A stretch of 64,000 bases of DNA from Rubrivivax rivuli (GTDB lineage Bacteria > Pseudomonadota > Gammaproteobacteria > Burkholderiales > Burkholderiaceae_C). A program made the translations under genes and the position numbers. Position 1 is the stretch's first letter. The number at the start of each line of letters is the position of its first letter. Below the pieces are notes generated by a model. The model was not told the origin of the DNA. It did not search any database and saw only the letters and a program-made list of their open reading frames with translations. Below are positions 52,839-62,005 of the stretch, one piece after another. Where the stretch lies: the NCBI RefSeq assembly GCF_004016505.1, contig NZ_SACR01000002.1:682001-746000 (forward strand). Reading direction: 5' to 3'.

Positions 52839-53450
52839 TCAGCGCTTGCGCGCGCGCCAGCCCAGTGCCGCCAGGCCCGCGGCCATGAAGAGCGCGGTGC
52901 CAGGCTCGGGCACCTGCGAAACCTGGAAGTCGAAGTTGTAGTTGGCCACGCCCGTGCCGGTTTCCTGGATCCACACGCTGTAGGTGCCGGCCGGCAACGC
53001 GCCGAAGAAACCCACCGCGCCCGGGCTGGAGCCCATCTGCTGCAGGATGTCCAGGCCGAGGTCGTTGGGGCCGTAGAGCCAGTAGCCGAGCAGGCCTTCG
53101 GGGCTGTTGCTGGTGGGGCTGACGGTGAACTGCGGGCCGGCCTGGAAGGCGATGAAGGAGATGCTCTCGGGGCCCAGGAAGGTGGAACCGGGCAGCACCA
53201 GCAGCGCGTCGAGCTGGAAGCCGGCGGCGATCGTGAAGGTGAAGTAGTCGCGGTCGACGATGCCCTGCACGCTGCGCCCCGTGGTGCCGACGACAAAGTT
53301 CGAGCCGGCCGTCATGCTGACGCCGTTGGGCGTGAGGCCGACGTTGGACAGATCGCCCGAGACGGCTTCATCCCAGGCCGTGGCGGCATGGGCGCTCGGC
53401 ACGAGGCTGGCCGCGGCCAGGGCGATGGAAAGCAGGGCGGTTTTCAGCAT
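52839..53450 (-). CDS. PEP-CTERM sorting domain protein (exported, unknown function)
   Basis: This 203-residue protein has a signal peptide (LSIALAAASLVPSAHA) and the C-terminal sorting signal VPEPGTALFMAAGLAALGWRARKR, with Pro-Glu-Pro, hydrophobic helix and basic tail. The mature part is rich in Gly, Phe and Thr (GLTPNGVSMTAGSNFVVG, DRDYFTFTIAAGF) and may be a small beta-sandwich related to extracellular pre-peptidase C-terminal (PPC) type domains. It would be processed by an exosortase. The next minus-strand gene lies far away, so it is probably a single-gene transcript. Confidence 0.93.
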   Translation of the reverse strand: MLKTALLSIALAAASLVPSAHAATAWDEAVSGDLSNVGLTPNGVSMTAGSNFVVGTTGRSVQGIVDRDYFTFTIAAGFQLDALLVLPGSTFLGPESISFIAFQAGPQFTVSPTSNSPEGLLGYWLYGPNDLGLDILQQMGSSPGAVGFFGALPAGTYSVWIQETGTGVANYNFDFQVSQVPEPGTALFMAAGLAALGWRARKR

Positions 53451-53616
53451 GGGGCATCCCGGGTGAAGGCTGCCGGCATGCTAGGGCCGCGCGCAGCCGC
53501 GGTGCAACCCGCGTGACCACCCGAGTGCGGGGTGCGCGGCCACCCGCCGCTCACTTCGGCCGGCCGCGCAGCGCCGGCCCGACAATCCTCGCCGGCACGC
53601 AGCCCGGGAGCCCCGC

Positions 53617-53853
53617 TTGAAACCGTACGACATCGAAGTGCAACGCCTGAAATCGCTGAGGCACGACAAGGGCCTGATCGAAGTGAACGTCGACGCCCTC
53701 GTGCTGGCCCGCAAGGCCCAGGACGACGGCGCGCCCACCAGTTGCCTGCGGCTGCCGGTGGACCATGCGCGCACGCTGATGCTGCTGCTGAAGCAGCAGT
53801 TCGCCGAACTCGACAAGCTGCAACCGCGCAGCCGGCGCTCGGGCCGCTGCTGA
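53617..53853 (+). CDS. Small conserved hypothetical protein
   Basis: This 78-residue protein starts at TTG, since GGGAG lies six bases before it and no ATG is in frame. The sequence (KPYDIEVQRLKSLRHDKGLIEVNVDALVLARKAQDDG) is charged, with a helix-strand pattern, and ends in basic residues (RSRRSGRC). No domain is recognised. Similar small proteins occur in related Burkholderiales, to my recollection, so it is likely real. The same 16 bases (GGGAGCCCCGCTTGAA) precede and include the start of the MipA gene at 36697. Confidence 0.6.
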   Translation: MKPYDIEVQRLKSLRHDKGLIEVNVDALVLARKAQDDGAPTSCLRLPVDHARTLMLLLKQQFAELDKLQPRSRRSGRC

Positions 53854-53883
53854 GCCCGGGGCGAAAGCGGCGGGCCGGCGCCG

Positions 53884-54174
53884 TCAGGGCCGCGAGATCT
53901 TGCGTTCCACACCCTGCACCACGCCGGCCTTCAGCGTGATGATGGTCAGGGTCTGCGCGTCGCGCGGGGCGGGGAAGTAGGTCCAGGCCTTCTCCTCGGG
54001 CTCGCCCCTGGTGTTGCGGATGAAGGTCTCGTGGTCGGGCGGCCCGATGCGCAGCACCACCTCGCCCTCCTTCATGCCCTTGCGGATGAAGCCGCGCTCG
54101 GCGGCGTCGGCTGCGGCGGCCAGCGCCGTGAAGGCGGCCAGCGTGCACGCGATGGCCCTGCGGGTAACCCTCAT
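53884..54174 (-). CDS. Small exported protein, DUF2845-like
   Basis: This 96-residue protein has a signal peptide (RAIACTLAAFTALAAAADA) and GGAG before its ATG. The mature part reads FIRKGMKEGEVVLRIGPPDHE, where the R-x-G-MK-EGEV-x2-R-x-GPPD pattern recalls small BamE/SmpA-like or DUF2845 envelope proteins. A sheet with AWTYFPAPRDAQTLTIITLKAGVV follows. It probably folds in the periplasm. It is convergent with the small hypothetical gene upstream in the map. Function unknown. Confidence 0.7.
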   Translation of the reverse strand: MRVTRRAIACTLAAFTALAAAADAAERGFIRKGMKEGEVVLRIGPPDHETFIRNTRGEPEEKAWTYFPAPRDAQTLTIITLKAGVVQGVERKISRP

Positions 54175-54218
54175 GTGCAAGCTCCTGGGCTGCGGGTGAC
54201 GCTGCAGCAGCAGAGTGT

Positions 54219-54671
54219 TCACGCGCGCAGGAGTTCCAGCACCTCGTCGCCATGCCCGTCGACGCCACCGGTGCTGCGCCAGCCGAGGTGGCGATAGAAG
54301 CCGTGCGAGCGCACGGCCGGATCGGCCGAGCAGCCCAGGAAGAGCCGCTGGTGGCCGAGGGCATGCAGCTGCGCGCTCACGCGGGCCAGCAGTTCGCGGC
54401 CGATGCCGCGGCCTTCATAGGCCGGCAGCAGCGCCAGCACGACGATCTCGCCGGTGGCGGTGTCACCGAAGCAGTAGCCCGCCATCTCGGCACCCGCCAT
54501 GCAGATGCAGCCGCGCAACGCGCCCGACCAGATGTCATCGGCCCAGGCGTCGTGGGTGATGCCCAGGCTGGCCAGGCGTTCTGCAGAGACGGCGTTTTCC
54601 CGCGTCAGGCCGCGGATGCGGATGCACTCGGCGGTGTCTTGCGGCGTGGCGGTGCGGTACTCGAGCTGCAC
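54219..54671 (-). CDS. GNAT-family N-acetyltransferase
   Basis: This protein of about 150 residues has the GNAT acetyl-CoA loop LLPAYEGRGIGRELLARV (R/Q-x2-G-x-G/A pattern) and a C-terminal GFYRHLGWRSTG typical of the family. The start is taken as GTG at 54671, giving MQLEYRTATPQD, the usual first strand; ATG codons further upstream are possible but lengthen the protein without family support. It would transfer an acetyl group to an unknown amine. It follows the senC-side genes on the same strand but with other small genes between, so linkage to selenium metabolism is not implied. Confidence 0.83.
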   Translation of the reverse strand: MQLEYRTATPQDTAECIRIRGLTRENAVSAERLASLGITHDAWADDIWSGALRGCICMAGAEMAGYCFGDTATGEIVVLALLPAYEGRGIGRELLARVSAQLHALGHQRLFLGCSADPAVRSHGFYRHLGWRSTGGVDGHGDEVLELLRA

Positions 54672-54776
54672 GGTTCGGGTCGGGCGGTGGGGGCAGGTGC
54701 GCGCAGCCGCCAGCATAGACGCAGCCGCCCTGGGTCCGCACTGCACTTCGGTGCAGGCCGGCGGGTCAAGGCCGCG

Positions 54777-55136
54777 TCAGGCGGAAGCATGGCGCCAGAG
54801 GCGGGACCACCAGCCCCCCACGCGGCGCGCCGGCGGCAGCGGCTTGACGCCCAGCGCCAGCAAGCGGCGTTCAACCTCGGCCAGGCCCGCCCGGCGCGCG
54901 GCCTGCAAGGGGGTGAGGCCGTCGAACTCCGACCACAGCTGCGGGTTGGCCCCCCGGTCCAGCAGGAAGAGCGCCACCGGCGCCTGGCCAGCCAGGATGC
55001 AGGCCACCAGCGGCGTGGAGAGGAATTCCGGGTGTGCGTAGTCGATGTCGATGCCGGCGTGCACGTGGTACTCCACCAGCGCCAGGTCGCCGCTGCAGGC
55101 GGCGTTGAACATCTCCTTCCAGTCGCCTCCGGACAT
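54777..55136 (-). CDS. Ankyrin-repeat protein
   Basis: This 119-residue protein contains about three ankyrin repeats: GDWKEMFNAACSGDLALVEYHVHAGIDIDY, TPLVACILAGQAPVALFLLDRGANPQLW and TPLQAARRAGLAEVERRLLALG. They form a protein-binding solenoid. No signal peptide is present. It is the gene right after senC on the same strand, 39 bases away, so it could be the last member of the senBC transcript, although ankyrin proteins are not part of the known selenoneine pathway. Confidence 0.87.
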   Translation of the reverse strand: MSGGDWKEMFNAACSGDLALVEYHVHAGIDIDYAHPEFLSTPLVACILAGQAPVALFLLDRGANPQLWSEFDGLTPLQAARRAGLAEVERRLLALGVKPLPPARRVGGWWSRLWRHASA

Positions 55137-55175
55137 GGTGGGCCTGGGTTCGGGCGTGGCGCCGGCCGGCCTGCG

Positions 55176-56249
55176 TCAGGCCACCACGCGCAGCGGCTGG
55201 CTCCCTGCCGGCAGCACGCGGCCCACCACCGCCGCCGCCTCGAAGCCGTGGCGGCGGAAGATGTCCAGCACGGCGTCCACGGTGCCGGGGCTGCAAGACA
55301 CGAGCAAGCCGCCGCTGGTCTGCGGATCGGTGAGCAGGGCCTGGTCTTCGGCCGCGAAGGGCGCGGGCAGGCTCACGTCGTGCCCGTAGCCGGCCCAGTT
55401 GCGCCCGGAAGCGCCGGTGACGAAGCCACGCGCCGCCAGCGCGCGCACGCCGGGCAGCAGCGGGGTGGCGCGCCAGTCGATCTCCACCGTGCAGCGCGCG
55501 CCGCGCGCCATCTCCAGCGCATGGCCGGCGAGGCCGAAGCCGGTGACGTCGGTCAGCGCATGCACGCCGGGCAGCGCAGCCAGCTCAGGGCCCGGGGTGT
55601 TGAGCTTCGTGGTGCTGGCGATCATCTGCGCGTAGCCCTCGGCCCCCAGCTGTTCCTTCTTCAGCGCAGCGCTCATCACGCCCACGCCCAGCGGCTTGCC
55701 CAGCACGAGCACATCACCCGGCTGCGCATCGGCGTTGCGCTTGACGTGCCGCGGGTGCACCAGGCCCAGCGCCACCAGGCCGTAGATGGCCTCGACGCTG
55801 TCGATGGTGTGGCCGCCCGCGATGGGGATGCCCGCGGTGCGGCACACCGCGGCGCCGCCTTCCAGCACGCGCCCGATGGTCTGCGTGGACAGCACGTTGA
55901 TGGGCATGCCCACCAGCGCCAGCGCCAGGATGGGCTTGCCGCCCATCGCGTACACGTCGCTGATGGCGTTGGTGGCCGCGATGCGCCCGAAGTCGAAGGG
56001 GTCGTCGACGATGGGCATGAAGAAGTCGGTGGTGGCGATCAGCGCCTGCTCGTCGTTGAGCTGGTAGACGGCGGCGTCGTCCGCGGTCTCGATGCCGACC
56101 AGCAGCTCTTTCGGGATGGGCAGGGCCGCCGTGCCCTTGAGGATCTCGGAGAGCACGCCCGGCGCGATCTTGCAGCCGCAGCCACCGCCGTGCGACAGCG
56201 AGGTGAGGCGGGGCTCGGTGGCGGCGGTGGAAGCAGGCGTGGGAGTCAT
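55176..56249 (-). CDS. senC: Selenophosphate synthetase (SelD-type; SenC of a selenoneine cluster)
   Basis: This 357-residue protein has the SelD active-site stretch HGGGCGCK, with Cys24 and Lys27 equivalent to E. coli Cys17 and Lys20; the active residue is Cys, not selenocysteine. The N-terminal and C-terminal AIR-synthase-like domains are complete (TTDFFMPIVDDPFDFGRIAATNAISDVYAMGG, LTDPQTSGGLLVSC). It makes selenophosphate from selenide and ATP. Its start overlaps the senB stop (ATGA), and selenophosphate is the substrate of SenB in the pathway reported from Variovorax (Kayrouz et al., 2022, from memory). It could also serve selenouridine or selenoprotein synthesis. Confidence 0.95.
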   Translation of the reverse strand: MTPTPASTAATEPRLTSLSHGGGCGCKIAPGVLSEILKGTAALPIPKELLVGIETADDAAVYQLNDEQALIATTDFFMPIVDDPFDFGRIAATNAISDVYAMGGKPILALALVGMPINVLSTQTIGRVLEGGAAVCRTAGIPIAGGHTIDSVEAIYGLVALGLVHPRHVKRNADAQPGDVLVLGKPLGVGVMSAALKKEQLGAEGYAQMIASTTKLNTPGPELAALPGVHALTDVTGFGLAGHALEMARGARCTVEIDWRATPLLPGVRALAARGFVTGASGRNWAGYGHDVSLPAPFAAEDQALLTDPQTSGGLLVSCSPGTVDAVLDIFRRHGFEAAAVVGRVLPAGSQPLRVVA

Positions 56250-57235
56250 CGGGGCGTCTCGTCGGGGGTGCGTGCAATCAGGGAGCCCAGCAGCCGGTGC
56301 AGGGCGGCCTGCTCGGCTTCGGGGGTGAACAGCGGGGCGCGCAGCGCGCCCTGGGCGGCCAGCCTTTCGAGCATAGCCGGCTCGTCGCGCGCGCGTGCCA
56401 GCAGGGTGGCCAGGGCCGCGTCATCGCCCACATCGAAGAGACCCTCGTGGCCCTCGCCCAGCAGCCCGACGTTGCCGTCGATGCGCGAGGCCAGCACCGG
56501 CGTGCCGCTGCGCAGGGCCTCGATGACGACGTGCGCGCCGCCTTCCATGCGGCTGCTGTGCACCAGCACGTGCGCGCCCTGGATGCGCCGGCGCACGCTG
56601 GCGTGGGGCAGCCCGCCCAGCCAGCGGAAGCGCGGGTGCTGCGCCGCCAGCGCCGCGGCCTCGGCGCCGAGCGCGGGGTCGAGCGCGGCGCCGATGTGGT
56701 CGAGGTGGATGTCGGGGCGCCCGGTCAGGCGCTGTGCGGCGCGCCAGTAGGTGCGCGGGTCCTTCTCGTCGCGCAGGTGGCCCACCATCAGACAGCGCAG
56801 GTGTCGCGGGGTGCGGGCCTGCGGCGCGCGCGCGCTGCACGACTGCAGCACCACGTGGGCCTTGCTGCGCAACGCCGGCGGCAGGCTGCGCGCGCCGAGT
56901 TCGTTCAGCACCACCAGCGCATCGGCCAGCGCCAGCGACTGTCGGGCGGGTGCGTCGGTGGCGATGTCGCGGTAGAGGTCGGTGCCCGTCAGCACCACCA
57001 CCAGCGGGCGCTGCGCCGCTGGGGACCGGGACGACCGCCACGCGGCGATGGAGGCGGCCGAACGCCGCGCATGCAGCGCGATCATCAGCGCCTCGTCGCC
57101 GCCCTGCCAGTGGCTGGTGAGGTGCACGCGGTAAGCTGGCCGCAGCAGCGCTGCCCAGCGGTGCGCCGTCTGCCAATTGCCGTTGTTGGCGTCTGCCAGC
57201 GCCGGCGTCACGATGACCAGGGATGATCGATGCAC
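56246..57235 (-). CDS. senB: Selenosugar synthase SenB-like glycosyltransferase (TIGR04348 type)
   Basis: This protein of about 329 residues has a two-domain GT-B fold. The N-terminal start LVIVTPALADANNGNWQTAHRW is the distinctive signature of the family once called TIGR04348, now known as selenosugar synthase. LVVVLTGTDLYRDI, a SNARxRP-like donor stretch and EALRSGTPVLASRIDGNVGLLG follow. SenB joins selenophosphate with a UDP-sugar to form a selenosugar. The start is GTG at 57235, needed to keep the first beta-strand. Its first six bases are shared, head to head, with the senA start. It overlaps senC by four bases. Confidence 0.87.
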   Translation of the reverse strand: MHRSSLVIVTPALADANNGNWQTAHRWAALLRPAYRVHLTSHWQGGDEALMIALHARRSAASIAAWRSSRSPAAQRPLVVVLTGTDLYRDIATDAPARQSLALADALVVLNELGARSLPPALRSKAHVVLQSCSARAPQARTPRHLRCLMVGHLRDEKDPRTYWRAAQRLTGRPDIHLDHIGAALDPALGAEAAALAAQHPRFRWLGGLPHASVRRRIQGAHVLVHSSRMEGGAHVVIEALRSGTPVLASRIDGNVGLLGEGHEGLFDVGDDAALATLLARARDEPAMLERLAAQGALRAPLFTPEAEQAALHRLLGSLIARTPDETPR

Positions 57236-58462
57236 GATGCGAGCGTAGCGCCTGCGGCCCTGCAAGCCCGTCAGGGTGGCCCCAAAGCCCTGGCGCAGGC
57301 CCTGCAGGCCGCGCGCGCCGACACGCTGCGCCTTTTCGCGGCCTTCGAACACGCCCTGCCCGGTCTTCAGGTACCGCAGCGGGCCGAGCTCAACCCGCCG
57401 CTGTGGGAACTGGGGCACATCGGCTGGTTCCAGGCTCACTGGACCGAGAGATTCCCGGCCCGGCAGCGCGCGCGCGGGGCGCTGGCCGACCCCGCAGACC
57501 ACCCGGGCTCGGCCGATGACGCGCTCTACGACTCCAGCCGCGTGCCCCATGCCGCGCGCTGGCACCTGCCGCTGCCCGATGCCGGGCGCACACGCGCACA
57601 ACTGGCGCAGCAGCTGCGGGCCACGCTGGCGCTGTTGAAGGAGGCCGGCGACAGCGACGACGCGCTCTACGTCTTCCGCCTCGCGCTGCTGCACGAGGAC
57701 ATGCACCACGAGGCCGGTCTCTACATGGCGCGAAGCCTGGGTGTGGCGGTGGACGACGCCCGCTGGCTGCCGCAGCCGCTGACCGAACCCGCCGCGCCGC
57801 TGTCCTTGCCCGGCGGCCCGTGGCAGCTGGGCAGCCCGGACGGCGCAGGTTTCGTGTTCGACAACGAACGCCCGGCCCATGCCGTGGCGCTGCAGCCTTG
57901 CACCATCGACCGCCAGGCGGTGCGCTGGGCGGAGTTCCTGCCTTTCGTGGAGGCCGGCGGCTACACGCAGCCGGGCTTCTGGACGAAGGCCGGTGCACGC
58001 TGGCTCGGTGCACAGGGAGCACCGGCCGCCCCGCGCTACCTGCGCCAGTCGGCCGAAGGCTGGCTGCAATGGCACCAGGGCCGCTGGCTCCCGCTGAACC
58101 TGCACGAAGCCGCCTGCCACCTGAGCCTGCACGAGGCCGAGGCCTGGTGCCGCTGGGCCGGGCGCCGCCTGCCCACCGAGGCCGAGTGGGAATGCGCCGC
58201 CTGCAGTGCGCCGCAGGCCTTCCGCTGGGGCGATGTGTGGGAGTGGACGGCTAGCCCCTTCCAGCCTTTCGAGGGCTTCCAGCCCCACCTTTACCGCGAC
58301 TACTCGGCCCCCTGGTTCGACGGCCGCCCGGTGCTGCGCGGCGCCTCGCACTGCACGCAGCCGCGCATGCGCCACCCGCGCTACCGCAATTTCTTTGCCG
58401 CGGCACGTACCGACGTGCCGGCCGGCTTTCGCAGCTGTGCGCTGTCAGCGGCAAGCCGCTAG
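57230..58462 (+). CDS. senA: Selenoneine synthase SenA-like (EgtB-type non-haem iron enzyme)
   Basis: This 410-residue protein combines a DinB-like N-terminal helical domain and a C-terminal formylglycine-generating-enzyme-like domain, as in EgtB. The probable iron ligands are His63 in LGHIGWFQAHW and His155/His159 in LHEDMHHE. The C-terminal half shows LPTEAEWECAA, WGDVWEWTASPF and MRHPRYRNFFAAARTDVPAGFRSC. SenA couples the selenosugar to hercynine, giving selenoneine after C-Se bond cleavage. Assignment as SenA rather than EgtB rests mainly on the neighbouring senB and senC. The gene for hercynine synthesis (egtD) is not in this window. It is followed by the phosphonate-type importer. Confidence 0.88.
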   Translation: MHDASVAPAALQARQGGPKALAQALQAARADTLRLFAAFEHALPGLQVPQRAELNPPLWELGHIGWFQAHWTERFPARQRARGALADPADHPGSADDALYDSSRVPHAARWHLPLPDAGRTRAQLAQQLRATLALLKEAGDSDDALYVFRLALLHEDMHHEAGLYMARSLGVAVDDARWLPQPLTEPAAPLSLPGGPWQLGSPDGAGFVFDNERPAHAVALQPCTIDRQAVRWAEFLPFVEAGGYTQPGFWTKAGARWLGAQGAPAAPRYLRQSAEGWLQWHQGRWLPLNLHEAACHLSLHEAEAWCRWAGRRLPTEAEWECAACSAPQAFRWGDVWEWTASPFQPFEGFQPHLYRDYSAPWFDGRPVLRGASHCTQPRMRHPRYRNFFAAARTDVPAGFRSCALSAASR

Positions 58463-58528
58463 AGTGCGGGCGCTGCAGGCGCCGTGAGCCCTTCGCCGCC
58501 GAGCCCCTTTCCACTTACCGAGTTCCCC

Positions 58529-59395
58529 ATGCCCCATACCACCCGCCGCCGTTCCCTGTTCTCGCTGCTGGCCGGCGCCCTGCTCGCCTGGGGCTCGGCG
58601 GCGCAGGCGCAGCAGGTGCTGCGCGTCACCACCATCCCCGAGGAAGCCGCCACCGAGCAGGTGCGCAAGTTCACGCCGCTCGCCCAGTACCTGGAGAAGC
58701 AGCTCGGCGTGAAGGTCGAGTTCACGCCGGTCTCCGACTACCCCGCCGCGGTGGAAGCGTTGGTGAACAAGAAGGTCGACCTGGTGTGGTTCGGCGGCTT
58801 CACGCACGTGCAGGCGCAGCTGCGTTCGGGCGGCAAGATCGTCCCCATCGCGCAGCGCGAGGAAGACACGCAGTTCCGCAGCGTGTTCATCGCCAAGACC
58901 GACAGCGGCATCAAGAGCCTGGCCGACATGAAGGGCAAGCAGGTCAGCTTCGGCTCGCAAAGCAGCACCTCGGGTCACCTGATGCCGCGCAGCAACCTGC
59001 TGGCCGCCGGCATCAACCCGGAGAAGGACTTCCGCCGCATCGCCTACAGCGGCGCGCACGACGCCACCATCGCCAGCGTCGTCAGCGGCAAGGTGGACGC
59101 CGCAGCGCTCGACATCACCGTGTGGCGCAAGTTCGTGGCCGAGAACCGCGTCGACACCAAGGCCGTGGACGTGTTCTTCACCACGCCGCCCTTCTTCAAC
59201 TACAACTGGTCGGTGCACGCCGACATGCCGGCCGACCTGCGCCAGCGCATCACCAAGGCGCTGCTCGACCTGAGCCCGGCCACGCCCGAAGGCGCGGAGA
59301 TCCTGCGCCTGAACCGCGCCACGCGCTACATCCCCACCCAGGCCGAGAACTACAAGGGCCTGGAAGCAGCCGGCCGCAGCGCCGGGCTGCTGTGA
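58529..59395 (+). CDS. PhnD-type ABC substrate-binding protein, putative selenium oxyanion transporter
   Basis: This 288-residue protein has a signal peptide ([19 protein letters not shown]) and a body like phosphate/phosphonate binding proteins: [63 protein letters not shown] and [18 protein letters not shown]. Binding proteins of this type beside senA/selD are annotated elsewhere as putative selenate-type (as I recall), which the position here supports. No good Shine-Dalgarno is seen before the ATG at 58529. It begins 66 bases after senA. The true ligand (selenite, selenate, phosphonate, phosphite) is unknown. Confidence 0.85.
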   Translation: MPHTTRRRSLFSLLAGALLAWGSAAQAQQVLRVTTIPEEAATEQVRKFTPLAQYLEKQLGVKVEFTPVSDYPAAVEALVNKKVDLVWFGGFTHVQAQLRSGGKIVPIAQREEDTQFRSVFIAKTDSGIKSLADMKGKQVSFGSQSSTSGHLMPRSNLLAAGINPEKDFRRIAYSGAHDATIASVVSGKVDAAALDITVWRKFVAENRVDTKAVDVFFTTPPFFNYNWSVHADMPADLRQRITKALLDLSPATPEGAEILRLNRATRYIPTQAENYKGLEAAGRSAGLL

Positions 59396-59408
59396 GCCGC
59401 GTGAACGG

Positions 59409-60260
<852 letters not shown>

Positions 60261-60290
60261 GCGCGGCGCCGGCCCCTCGAACCTGCCGCC

Positions 60291-61133
60291 ATGACCCCGG
60301 CCCTGGCCACCACCGCCACCGCGCCCAGCCGCGACCCGGCCTGGCTGGGCCGCGTGTTCTGGCTGTGCGCTGCCGCTGTGGTGCTGGGGCCCATGCTGGT
60401 GGCCACCGAGTTCAGGCCCTGGGTGCTGTTCGAGCGCAGCAACCTGAAGGTGACGGGCCAGTTCCTGGCCTCCTTCCTGCCGCCGGCCCATGGCGCTGAA
60501 TTTCTGGGCATGGTGCTGCGCGAGGCGTGGCGCACGGTGGCCATCGCCACGGCCGGCCTCACGCTGGCTTTCGTGCTGGCCGTGCCGCTGACGCTGGCCT
60601 CCACGCGGGTGCTGTCGGTGTCGGCGCTGTCGGGCCACATGGCCGGCGCGCCGGCGCTGCTGCGCCAGGCCGTGCGCTGGCTGCTCATCGTGCTGCGCAG
60701 CGTGCCCGAGCTGGTGTGGGCGCTGGTCTTCGTGCGCGTGGTGGGCCTGGGGCCCACGGCGGGCGTGCTGGCCATCGCGCTCACCTACGGCGGCATGCTG
60801 GGCAAGGTGTACGGCGAGATCCTGGAAAGCGGCGAGGCCCACGCCACCGAAACCCTGCTGCGCAACGGCAGTTCGCGCCTGCAGGCCTTCTTCTACGGCC
60901 TCTTGCCGCAGAACGCGGCCGAGCTGACCAGCTACACCGTCTACCGCTGGGAGTGCGCCATCCGCAGCTCGGTGGTGCTGGGTTTCGTGGGTGCGGGCGG
61001 CCTGGGCCAGCAACTGGACAACTCCATGAAGATGTTCAACGGCGGCGAGGTGTTCACGATGCTGGCGGTCTTCGTGGCCCTGGTGGCGCTGGCCGACCGC
61101 GTGAGCGCCGGCCTGCGCCGCGCGCTGGGATGA
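60291..61133 (+). CDS. PhnE-type ABC transporter permease 1
   Basis: This 280-residue membrane protein has six or so hydrophobic stretches and the PhnE family coupling loop: RSVPELVWALVFV, EAHATETLLRNGSSRLQAFFYGLLPQNAAELTSYTVYRWECAIRSSVVLGFVGAGGLG. It forms half of the transmembrane pore. The stop overlaps the start of the second permease (ATGA). A 30-base gap separates it from the ATPase gene. Confidence 0.92.
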   Translation: MTPALATTATAPSRDPAWLGRVFWLCAAAVVLGPMLVATEFRPWVLFERSNLKVTGQFLASFLPPAHGAEFLGMVLREAWRTVAIATAGLTLAFVLAVPLTLASTRVLSVSALSGHMAGAPALLRQAVRWLLIVLRSVPELVWALVFVRVVGLGPTAGVLAIALTYGGMLGKVYGEILESGEAHATETLLRNGSSRLQAFFYGLLPQNAAELTSYTVYRWECAIRSSVVLGFVGAGGLGQQLDNSMKMFNGGEVFTMLAVFVALVALADRVSAGLRRALG

Positions 61134-61960
61134 AGGCCGCCATGCGCGCGACACCCGACCCCATCCCCGTGCCCCCCAGCCTGTTCAGCGCGCGCTGCCG
61201 CGCCTGCTGGTTCTGCGCGGCCCTGCTGGTGCTGGTGGTGGCCAGCTTCGCCAGCCTGAACCTGCAGTGGGCGCAGTTCTTCAGCCTGGAGGCGGCGCGC
61301 AGCATGGGCCGCTTCCTGGGCGAGTTCTTCCCGCCCGACACCAGTCCGGCCTTCCTGGCGCAGGTGCTGCAGGCCACCTGGGAGACGCTGGCCATGTCGG
61401 CGCTGGGCACGGTGCTGGCGGCGGCCGCCGGCCTGCTGCTGGCGCTGCCGGCCAGCCGCCTGCACGACGGCGACGCCGCGCGCGGCCGCGGCCCCGTGCG
61501 CCTGCTGCTGAACGCGCTGCGCTCGGTGCCCGAGCTGGTGTGGGCCTCGCTGCTGCTCATCGCCGCCGGCCTGGGGCCGTTTGCCGGCACGCTGGCGCTG
61601 GCCACGCACACGGCCGGCGTGCTGGGGCGGCTGTTCGCCGAGGCCATCGAAAACGCGCCCAGCGGCCCGGGCGATGCCCTGCGCGTGCAGGGCGTGGGGC
61701 CGGTGCGCGTGTTCCTGTACGCCACGCTGCCGCAGGTGCTGCCGCAGCTGATGAGCTACTCGCTCTACCGCTGGGAGAACAACATCCGCGCCGCCGCCGT
61801 GCTGGGCGTGGTGGGCGCGGGCGGGCTGGGCCAGATGCTGAGCTTCCACATGGGCCTGTTCCAGATGGGCAAGACCGCCACCGTGCTGCTGGCCATGCTG
61901 GCGCTGGTGGCGCTGGTGGACCTGTGCAGCTACGTCTGGCGGCGCCAGCTCACGCGCTAG
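61130..61960 (+). CDS. PhnE-type ABC transporter permease 2
   Basis: This 276-residue membrane protein is a paralogue of the preceding permease, with the same coupling loop (RSVPELVWASLLLIAAGLGPFAGTLALA, LPQLMSYSLYRWENNIRAAAVLGVVGAGGLGQML). The two permeases thus form a heterodimer, a PhnD-C-E-E layout. The start overlaps the previous stop; a later in-frame ATG (61142) is an alternative. It is the last gene of the plus-strand senA-importer unit. A convergent PEP-CTERM gene follows. Confidence 0.92.
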   Translation: MKAAMRATPDPIPVPPSLFSARCRACWFCAALLVLVVASFASLNLQWAQFFSLEAARSMGRFLGEFFPPDTSPAFLAQVLQATWETLAMSALGTVLAAAAGLLLALPASRLHDGDAARGRGPVRLLLNALRSVPELVWASLLLIAAGLGPFAGTLALATHTAGVLGRLFAEAIENAPSGPGDALRVQGVGPVRVFLYATLPQVLPQLMSYSLYRWENNIRAAAVLGVVGAGGLGQMLSFHMGLFQMGKTATVLLAMLALVALVDLCSYVWRRQLTR

Positions 61961-62005
61961 GGCGCTGCGCCGCCGACCAGATCTTGGCGGTCGAGGACGG
62001 AACGG

